Position numbers and translations under genes: made by a program. A stretch of 10,933 nucleotides of DNA from Chloroflexota bacterium. Its GTDB lineage: Bacteria > Chloroflexota > Dehalococcoidia > SAR202 > UBA11138. Below, in pieces: positions 6,380-10,933 of the stretch (position 1 is its first letter; every line of letters starts with the position of its first letter). Below the pieces are notes generated by a model that saw only the letters and a program-made list of their open reading frames with translations, ran no database searches and was not told the DNA's origin. The stretch is from NCBI GenBank assembly GCA_022566975.1, contig JADFHV010000037.1, forward strand, positions 1 to 10,933. Reading direction: 5' to 3'.

Positions 6380-7060
6380 CTATATCAGTTTGTAGCCGAA
6401 TCCGCGGATGGTTACTAAGTACCTGGGATTGGACGGGTCGGGCTCGATGCGTACCCTGACACGTCGCACGCACTGCTCGATCTCGTGGTCGCCCACGTCC
6501 CCTTCATCGCGCTCGCTCCAGACGTGGGCTGCCATATCGTCCTTGCTGACGGCCTCGCCGCGCCTTGAATGAAGAAGCATCAGAAGGTCGAATTCCTTGC
6601 GGCTGAGCGGTGGGTCGAGTCGCTTTCCGCCAACGTCCACCTCTCTGGCCTTCGCGTCGACCGAGACACCCTCCGGCTCGCTCTGGGGAACCGGCAGGTC
6701 GGCGGTCCACCCTCCGGCGTGTCTGAACACGAGGGAGACGTCTCCACCACCCAGGCGAATGACGTCGCCGTGCATGAGGAGGTACTCACCGTCGATTCGA
6801 CGGCCGTTGACGGAGGTGCCATTTCTGCTACCGAGGTCCGCCAGATAGTAGCCTTCGTCGCCCTGATGGATTGCGGCATGTCTGCGCGAGGTACCGGCGT
6901 CGTCGACGACGATGTCGTTGTCGCTCTGGCGGCCGAGGACGGCAGTACCTGAGGGCAGCGAGATGATTGCACCGCTATTTGGGCCGCCTTCAACGACCAG
7001 CGCCGCCTGGTCCCCTTGGACCGGCGATAGGTGGGCATCAGGGTCAGAGACGTAGGGCAC
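6380..7060 (-). CDS. FHA domain-winged-helix (OmpR/PhoB-type) transcriptional regulator
   Basis: A 226-aa cytoplasmic regulator. Residues about 20-112 form an FHA domain, which binds phosphothreonine peptides. The conserved residues are present: G43-R44 (LGRQSDNDIVV), S58 and H61 (SRRH), N80-G81 (LGSRNGTSVNG). Residues about 132-226 form a transcriptional-regulatory C-terminal winged helix: LSRKEFDLLMLL, AVSKDDMAAHVW, EIEQCVRRVRVRI and the C-terminal hairpin LVTIRGFGYKLI. There is no receiver domain, so activity is probably controlled through Ser/Thr kinase signalling rather than a histidine kinase (inference; compare EmbR, where the domain order is reversed). Translation must begin at GTG 7060 or later because an in-frame TAA directly precedes it; no Shine-Dalgarno sequence is visible. 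The adjacent 11-bp repeat array is its most likely target. Confidence 0.9.
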   Translation of the reverse strand: MPYVSDPDAHLSPVQGDQAALVVEGGPNSGAIISLPSGTAVLGRQSDNDIVVDDAGTSRRHAAIHQGDEGYYLADLGSRNGTSVNGRRIDGEYLLMHGDVIRLGGGDVSLVFRHAGGWTADLPVPQSEPEGVSVDAKAREVDVGGKRLDPPLSRKEFDLLMLLHSRRGEAVSKDDMAAHVWSERDEGDVGDHEIEQCVRRVRVRIEPDPSNPRYLVTIRGFGYKLI

Positions 7061-7243
7061 TTATGAGCGACTCGCGATTCCGTACGGCCGTGACTTCTTC
7101 ACAGACGAGATTCGGCGTGGTGATTACAGAGGTCGTATGGGCCGCATCGCTCCTGCCCTTTACCGCACTGCATGCCTATCGCGCGGAGATCAAACGTAAC
7201 TGCCTGCGGTGAGCTGTCGTGTGAACACAGTGTGTCATCCGCT

Positions 7244-7265
7244 GCGCCCCTTCATACTGGGGCGC
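7244..7265. other. Perfect 7-bp GC inverted repeat (hairpin)
   Basis: GCGCCCC (7244-7250), loop TTCATACT, GGGGCGC (7259-7265). It is a strong stem on either strand but no T-run follows, so it may be part of a leader RNA structure of the minus-strand FHA transcript rather than a terminator. Structure seen, role unknown. Confidence 0.5.
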
Positions 7266-7375
7266 CTGGCCCAAGGCAGCCTGTAAGCCGAGTTTCGGGC
7301 TCTTCATATCCATCGCCTCTGGTTTTCGTCGCATTTGGACTCCGAAACATCGTATTGTCAATATGTTCATTCTGT

Positions 7376-7397
7376 CAACAAAGCAGTTACTTTGTTG
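7376..7397. other. Perfect 8-bp inverted repeat in AT-rich promoter-like region
   Basis: CAACAAAG (7376-7383), spacer CAGTTA, CTTTGTTG (7390-7397). The 22-bp dyad with centre spacing of two arms by 14 bp is suited to a dimeric DNA-binding protein and overlaps the TTGACA-like hexamer at 7373-7378. It could equally be an RNA hairpin. No cognate regulator is evident. Confidence 0.45.
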
Positions 7398-7457
7398 CAA
7401 TCTCTTATCGTAACAGATAGGGCAAAGCAGCCATTAAAAAACGTTGGATTGACTCCT

Positions 7458-7463
7458 TATACT
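7458..7463 (+). promoter_or_regulatory. Candidate -10 box TATACT upstream of the 109-aa protein gene
   Basis: TATACT closely matches the -10 consensus and lies 90 bp upstream of the ATG at 7554. The expected -35 position is only an A-run (TAAAAA), so it is a weak call. Confidence 0.25.
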
Positions 7464-7553
7464 TATTCTTACCGAGCTCGCAGCCTTGTAAAGAGGTGTG
7501 CATCGGCGTATCAGCATATTGCTGCAACCCATACAAGACGGAGGTGTCGGACA

Positions 7554-7883
7554 ATGCCGCAGGATGAATTCCTTGAGAAAGTCAAGCAAGAACTGTCCGC
7601 TGAGGAGCTGGCCGGGCTTCGGGTCTATCAGGCCAACACGGACCGAGGCTCAGTGACCTTCATGCCCATAATTCGGGGCATGGGGAGCCAGGTCCAGTGG
7701 ACGGCTAGGGTCCATATAAAGGGAGCCTCCGGCCCGGTGCCTCTGAGCAGGGCCAGTCTCAGGGCCATTGGCGCGCCGTACGACTGGACTGAGAAGTCCC
7801 GGTCGTTCGGTGAGGCTCACCAGCGAGAGTATCCCGCGCTGCCCCAGACCTTCCGCGAGCGCGAGGCTTTGCCCTCAGGATAG
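7554..7883 (+). CDS. Hypothetical protein, 109 aa
   Basis: I do not recognise a family. The start is well supported: GGAGG at 7540-7544 lies 9 nt before ATG 7554. The protein is soluble and charged, with an amphipathic N-terminal helix (EFLEKVKQELSAEELAGLRVY), a beta-rich middle (GSVTFMPIIRG, VQWTARVHIKG) and an Arg/Glu-rich, proline-containing tail. No signal peptide, membrane helix or cysteine is present. The upstream region is AT-richer than its surroundings and the gene has its own space between divergent units, so it may be transcribed alone. A possible second ORF begins inside its stop codon. Confidence 0.7.
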   Translation: MPQDEFLEKVKQELSAEELAGLRVYQANTDRGSVTFMPIIRGMGSQVQWTARVHIKGASGPVPLSRASLRAIGAPYDWTEKSRSFGEAHQREYPALPQTFREREALPSG

Positions 7884-8197
7884 TGGTGGACCCAAACGCC
7901 GCCCGCAGACGGGACATCACACACCTATTCGCAGAGGCGGAACCTGTACAAGTGGAGGAGCGCCCAGACGTACCCGGACAGGACTCTGGGTCTCACGCTG
8001 ACCGGGCGCTCCCAGGGCTCGACCCTCTCGGCCTTGTCGAGTGGTTAAGCGCGGGCAGGATCAAGGACCCTGTCCGGCATGCCTTTCTGCGTCCCTTCGG
8101 ACTCCACGCAACTAGACATCCGCCGGATCACGGTGCAGGCCCCTCGAACTCGAACAGCTCCTTCACCGGCACACCCAGCGCCTGGGCGATGCGATAG
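7883..8197 (+). CDS. Doubtful ORF overlapping the preceding stop codon, 104 aa
   Basis: GTG at 7883 shares its first base with the TAG stop of the 109-aa gene, an arrangement seen in translationally coupled genes. The first 80 residues have protein-like composition (acidic and Arg-rich, LDPLGLVEWLSAGRIKDPVRHAFL), but the end runs antisense across the C-terminus of the XRE gene for 70 bp and ends in low-value sequence (SNSNSSFTGTPSAWAMR). There is no recognisable domain. It may be a real small gene, a decayed remnant or chance; without it the stretch 7884-8127 holds nothing else I can name. Confidence 0.3.
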   Translation: MVDPNAARRRDITHLFAEAEPVQVEERPDVPGQDSGSHADRALPGLDPLGLVEWLSAGRIKDPVRHAFLRPFGLHATRHPPDHGAGPSNSNSSFTGTPSAWAMR

Positions 8198-8352
8198 AGG
8201 CTCTTCACCGACGGATTACGGCGTCCCCGTTCTATCCCACTCACGTATGTAACGTGGAGCCCCGCGCGGTGGGCGACTTCCTCCTGCGACAGTCCGCGCT
8301 GAAGTCGAAGCGTCCGGAGATGAGAGGCGAAGGCGGCGAGAAAGCTGTCCAC
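8128..8352 (-). CDS. XRE-family helix-turn-helix transcriptional regulator, 74 aa
   Basis: A small DNA-binding protein made up almost entirely of one Cro/C1-type HTH domain (about residues 10-68). Seen: LRTLRLQRGLSQEEVAHRAGLHVTYVSGIERGRRNPSVKSLYRIAQALGVPVKELF in pattern, with the family's LSQEEVA helix 2, TYVSGIERG recognition helix and NPSVKSLYRIAQALGV. The start is GTG at 8352; an in-frame TAG stop lies 12 codons upstream with no ATG between, and no strong ribosome-binding site is visible. It is divergent from the large lipoprotein gene with a gap of 66 bp that contains a tandem dyad repeat, so it most likely represses the lipoprotein gene, itself, or both (inference). Lacking a sensor domain, it may respond through a partner or simply by level. 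Confidence 0.9.
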   Translation of the reverse strand: MDSFLAAFASHLRTLRLQRGLSQEEVAHRAGLHVTYVSGIERGRRNPSVKSLYRIAQALGVPVKELFEFEGPAP

Positions 8353-8374
8353 ATCAGACCCGCGGTAGAGCCGG

Positions 8375-8403
8375 TTGCCGCCATGCTAGGGACGGGTTAG
8401 ACT
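8375..8403 (+). promoter_or_regulatory. Candidate promoter for the lipoprotein gene (TTGCCG-N17-TAGACT)
   Basis: TTGCCG (8375-8380) and TAGACT (8398-8403) are separated by exactly 17 bp. Start of transcription would be near 8410, giving a leader of about 9 nt, which fits the absence of a Shine-Dalgarno sequence before ATG 8419. The -10 lies within the first 15-bp repeat. Confidence 0.45.
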
Positions 8404-8427
8404 AAGAGTCCATAGACTATGAGTCAA
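8398..8427 (+). repeat. Tandem 15-bp direct repeat with GACTnnnAGTC dyads, candidate XRE operator
   Basis: TAGACTAAGAGTCCA (8398-8412) is followed immediately by TAGACTATGAGTCAA (8413-8427); 13 of 15 positions agree. Each copy contains the inverted repeat GACTnnnAGTC (8400-8410 and 8415-8425), the size of a site for a small HTH dimer. The first copy covers the presumed -10 and the second covers the lipoprotein start codon, placed as in repression. The divergent XRE gene starts 46 bp away. Repeat seen; binding inferred. Confidence 0.65.
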
Positions 8428-10497
8428 CTACTGCCGCGCAAGGCTCTCGGGTTCCGGGGTCTCGTTCGAGTCGCATCGGTCGCGCTGGTCATGTTCGCAG
8501 CCGGATGCGGCGACGACCAGCCAGCTCCGTCTCCCACCTCGACCTTGCCGCCCGCCGCGATGAGGACAGCAACCGCCGCCACGCAGATCCCCTCGCCCGA
8601 GGTGGCCGTCCAGGCCTCGCCCGTTGCACCGCCGACGGCACCAACAGCCTCGCCCGCGCCTGTGACAACAACAGCCCTGCCTCCAAGCCCGACGCCCTCC
8701 CCGTCACCGACCCCGACCGCAAGCCCGACGGCAACGCCCACTACAGCCCCTACGCCGACGCGCAGCCCGACTCCGACCAGGACGCCGACCCCGGCAGCCA
8801 CGCCCACTCCGACGCCGAGTCCGACGCCTACCCTAACGGGACTGATCGTCATGGTCCCTGACTACGCGACTATCGACGCAACCCAGACGGCCGAGCTGGT
8901 GGCCATGGTCTATCCGGGCCGAGTCCCAAAGACGGTCCAGGTCCTGTTACTGCTCACCTCCAAGGACGAGGTGTTCCTGGTTGTCGCCCTTGACACGACC
9001 ATCGACCGCTTCATCACCGCCGGCACCGTTGAAGGGTTCGAGGTGCCGCTCCCCGATGGACTGCCCCCGGAGCTGGATTTCGCGCCAACGCTGGTGGTTA
9101 CCGACAGCATCACGCTGCAGGAACCGATCGTCACGACCCCTGACCAGGTGCTCCAAGACCCGCTGGGACTGGCCTTGCAGCGGGTGTCCATGGACACGAC
9201 ATACATCCTCGGCAGCATCAGGGTCAAGGACGCGCCTGAGGCCTTCAAGCACATGGGATTCGGGTCCGCCACGGACCATCTCGGGAGCACGTCACAAGAT
9301 GACTACCTCACCGTGGTCGACCCCTACAACACCGAGGCACAGGTCCGGGTGGCCGAGCTAGTGGGAACGGTCCTGTACCCCACAGAGACGATGCGCCAGT
9401 TGCTAGAGGTGGTCCTACGGTTCGCGCCCGACGACCGTCGCGACGCCCTGGACAGGCCCTCGGTCTTCTACGAGACCCTTTCCGACGGCCCGGTTGACCA
9501 CCTGACCATCGGGGACCTGGTGCCAACGTTCCAGGACCCGACCCTCAAGCTGCATACCTTCCACGGGGAGATGGTCGCCGTCGAAGGCGTCGCCCTGGGG
9601 AAGATGGTCCGGACGGAGGACATACCCGTCGTCAAGAGGAGCCCGGTCCACCTGACCTTCAAAGTGATGGGGGTAGTCGATCTGACCGGCGCTATGCCCG
9701 TGGTGGGCATCAGCAGCGAGGACGTAAGCGGGGACGTGTTCGGGCATTTCCGTTTCCTACTGTCCGTCTACCGGTACCAGGACGAAAAGGCACTGGCGTT
9801 CTTGATAAGCAAGGAGACGGTCCCACTGGACCCGGTTGCCCATGTAACGAGGGCGGAGTTCGGGGACAGGGTGGTTTCTACTCTCTCCGACTACACCGTG
9901 ACCGAGTTGGCACAGACGGAGGTGGCATCCGACCTGATCCTGGAGCAGGTCGACTTGCTGGTTCCGACTGACCCGGAGTTCCCAATGGCCCTGACGCGTC
10001 ACCCGGACCTGCTCACCGGAGACTATCTGAAGAGCGTGAGCGTCGATGGTTTCCTGATCGACGCCCGGTTCTTGGGGGTCCCTAGCGAGTTCGTGGATGC
10101 CCACGGCGCAGGTGTCTTGGTGGTCAGCGGGAATTCTATACAGTTCGAAAAGGGAGCGCCCCCGGTGGTCGCCCCGACACCGTCTCCAACAGTCGTGCCT
10201 CCCACACCTACTCCCACATCCATCGCGGTCCAGCCCACGGCCACGCCCACACCTACGCCGACGCCGGTGACCTACATCCTGACCCTGTCGGTCTCCCCGA
10301 TGGGTAGCGGTATCGTCACCATGACTCCTCCAGGCGACGCGTACCCTGATGGCACTGTGGTGACGCTGATGGCCGTATCAGCGACGGGGTACATATTCGA
10401 CGACTGGGAGGGTGACGCCTCGGGTTCATCGCTCACTGCAACGGTGACCATGGACGGCGCCAAGAGCGTCGTCGCCCACTTCACTAGCTACCCGTAA
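8419..10497 (+). CDS. Large lipoprotein with Pro/Thr-rich linkers and C-terminal InlB-like repeat domain
   Basis: A 692-aa surface lipoprotein. The N-terminus has a positively charged region (RKALGFRGLVR), a hydrophobic core and the lipobox FAAGC with C30 as the lipidation site. Residues about 34-139 are a Pro/Thr/Ser/Ala-rich linker of PTPTPSPT type. Residues about 140-578 form a globular region I do not recognise, with alternating hydrophobic strands (TLVVTDSITL, YILGSIRVKD, HLTFKVMGVVDL, FRFLLSVYRY). A second PT-rich linker spans about 579-617. Residues 619-690 match a divergent InlB B-repeat type domain: LTLSVSPMGSGIVTMTPPGDAYPDGTVVTL, GYIFDDWEGDASG and the final SVVAHF. Such domains mediate surface or envelope contacts. 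ATG 8419 gives a proper signal peptide although no Shine-Dalgarno sequence precedes it. Expression is probably controlled by the adjacent XRE protein. Confidence 0.85.
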   Translation: MSQLLPRKALGFRGLVRVASVALVMFAAGCGDDQPAPSPTSTLPPAAMRTATAATQIPSPEVAVQASPVAPPTAPTASPAPVTTTALPPSPTPSPSPTPTASPTATPTTAPTPTRSPTPTRTPTPAATPTPTPSPTPTLTGLIVMVPDYATIDATQTAELVAMVYPGRVPKTVQVLLLLTSKDEVFLVVALDTTIDRFITAGTVEGFEVPLPDGLPPELDFAPTLVVTDSITLQEPIVTTPDQVLQDPLGLALQRVSMDTTYILGSIRVKDAPEAFKHMGFGSATDHLGSTSQDDYLTVVDPYNTEAQVRVAELVGTVLYPTETMRQLLEVVLRFAPDDRRDALDRPSVFYETLSDGPVDHLTIGDLVPTFQDPTLKLHTFHGEMVAVEGVALGKMVRTEDIPVVKRSPVHLTFKVMGVVDLTGAMPVVGISSEDVSGDVFGHFRFLLSVYRYQDEKALAFLISKETVPLDPVAHVTRAEFGDRVVSTLSDYTVTELAQTEVASDLILEQVDLLVPTDPEFPMALTRHPDLLTGDYLKSVSVDGFLIDARFLGVPSEFVDAHGAGVLVVSGNSIQFEKGAPPVVAPTPSPTVVPPTPTPTSIAVQPTATPTPTPTPVTYILTLSVSPMGSGIVTMTPPGDAYPDGTVVTLMAVSATGYIFDDWEGDASGSSLTATVTMDGAKSVVAHFTSYP

Positions 10498-10517
10498 AGA
10501 CAACGCGGGAACCGGGG

Positions 10518-10933
10518 CTAGGCCTCCTCTACAAGGCTCAACACCAGTTCAGTTAACTCCTCGACCTCCTTCTCCAGCTTCGAGAACCGGACCTCCAGGT
10601 CTATCGGCGCCCTCGTCTCCGCGATGGCCCTCTCGAGCTGCGCCTTTCTCAGTTGCTTCTTGAGCTCCAGGACCTCGGGGTCGGACTCCACCGCCGGGTC
10701 AGCCTCCTCACCGGCGGAGTCGAACTTGCCAGCGCCTCGGGGGGTACCCTCCTCGGCCATGCGCTTGGCCGCCTTGTAGACCGTATCTCTGGAATAGCCC
10801 TGGCGGATCAGCTCCGCCGGTGTCCTTCCGTCTGAGATCACCCTCGCGATCTCCTCCTCCTTCTCGCGCACGAGGGCCGCGAACTGGGCGACCTCGCCCG
10901 AGCCGTCGAAGCTGCCCTTGGCGTTGACCTTGA
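10518..10933 (-). CDS. Helix-turn-helix/coiled-coil protein (5' end beyond right edge)
   Basis: The frame stays open from the stop at 10518 to the window end (138 codons), so the true start probably lies outside; GTG at 10871 has no ribosome-binding site. The N-terminal visible part includes EEIARVISDGRTPAELIRQGYSRDTVYKAAKRM, which looks like a resolvase- or sigma-like HTH (a GYSRDTVYKAAKR recognition helix). An acidic linker (GEEADPAVESDPE) leads into a Leu/Glu/Lys-rich heptad coiled coil (about the last 50 residues: VLELKKQLRKAQLERA, RFSKLEKEVEELTELVLSLVEEA). It therefore looks like a small oligomeric DNA-binding protein. Function unknown. It converges on the lipoprotein gene with a 20-bp gap, and no terminator hairpin is visible between them. 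Confidence 0.75.
   Translation of the reverse strand, partial: KVNAKGSFDGSGEVAQFAALVREKEEEIARVISDGRTPAELIRQGYSRDTVYKAAKRMAEEGTPRGAGKFDSAGEEADPAVESDPEVLELKKQLRKAQLERAIAETRAPIDLEVRFSKLEKEVEELTELVLSLVEEA

Larger units (their letters stand above)
7061..7553. other. 493-bp intergenic region between divergent FHA regulator and small ORF
   Basis: No convincing coding frame: the short plus-strand frame from about 7064 to 7212 lacks a ribosome-binding site and family features. It holds two perfect inverted repeats (7244-7265 and 7376-7397), an AT-richer stretch from about 7340 to 7480, and candidate promoter elements for both strands. On the minus strand TTGACA (7373-7378) and TACGAT (7349-7354) are 18 bp apart and could serve the FHA gene, but the leader would be near 290 nt. 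A structured RNA or long leader is possible but not shown. Confidence 0.45.

Noticed and set aside
7064..7212. 49-aa plus-strand frame divergent from the FHA gene
   Set aside because: No ribosome-binding site, and no conserved features; it lies in the promoter region of the FHA gene.
7278..7305. Stretch resembling the 3' end of RNase P RNA on the minus strand (GTAAGCCGAGTT)
   Set aside because: None of the other conserved RNase P elements is found at the expected distance, and the required length would run into the 109-aa gene.
7356..7390. Pho-box-like TGTCA motifs in the AT-rich region
   Set aside because: Two TGTCAA copies are 17 bp apart, not 11, and the following half-sites do not match, so they do not form a tandem array like 6191-6245.
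8424..8852. Minus-strand frame rich in Gly-Val repeats
   Set aside because: It is the complement of the Pro/Thr-rich linker codons of the lipoprotein; the repetition is a by-product of that linker.

Overview
The window is GC-rich, gene-dense bacterial DNA with short intergenic gaps, several GTG/TTG-type starts and no rRNA, tRNA, CRISPR array or insertion sequence that I can see. The gene set fits a Chloroflexota bacterium, possibly of the Dehalococcoidia/SAR202 type. The pointers are a lipoprotein with long Pro/Thr-rich linkers and an InlB-like C-terminal repeat, a cytidylate-kinase-like/BON fusion beside a DASS permease, a free-standing FHA-winged-helix regulator, and a sarcosine-oxidase-like/HyuA pair. 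This placement is inference from gene style, not from a marker gene.

Layout. (1) 1-1694, minus strand: a catabolic operon of a FAD-dependent DAO-family oxidoreductase followed 13 bp later by the N-terminus of a hydantoinase/oxoprolinase (HyuA) subunit that runs off the left edge. (2) 1969-4477, plus strand: a cytidylate-kinase-like protein with a shortened C-terminal BON domain, then a DASS/SLC13-type permease in which both signature SNT motifs are replaced (SEH and SDG). (3) 4569-7060, minus strand: an FHA-winged-helix transcription factor and, downstream of it, a two-gene unit of a four-helix membrane protein and a membrane-anchored HExxH metallopeptidase. Between regulator and unit lie five contiguous 11-bp direct repeats in the layout used by OmpR/PhoB-type regulators, directly upstream of a plausible -10, ribosome-binding site and start codon. 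(4) 7061-7553: a 493-bp non-coding region with two hairpins and an AT-richer stretch, then an unrecognised 109-aa protein (plus strand) and a doubtful overlapping ORF. (5) 8128-10497: a small XRE-family regulator (minus) divergent from a 692-aa lipoprotein (plus). The 66-bp gap and lipoprotein start carry a tandem 15-bp repeat, each copy holding the dyad GACTnnnAGTC. (6) 10518-10933, minus: a helix-turn-helix/coiled-coil protein running off the right edge.

The most interesting material is regulatory: the FHA-winged-helix gene with its neighbouring 11-bp repeat array and membrane-peptidase operon, which reads as a candidate phospho-signalling module controlling a surface protease, and the XRE/lipoprotein pair with a tandem operator over the promoter and start codon. 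The altered DASS motifs suggest an unusual substrate or cation coupling.
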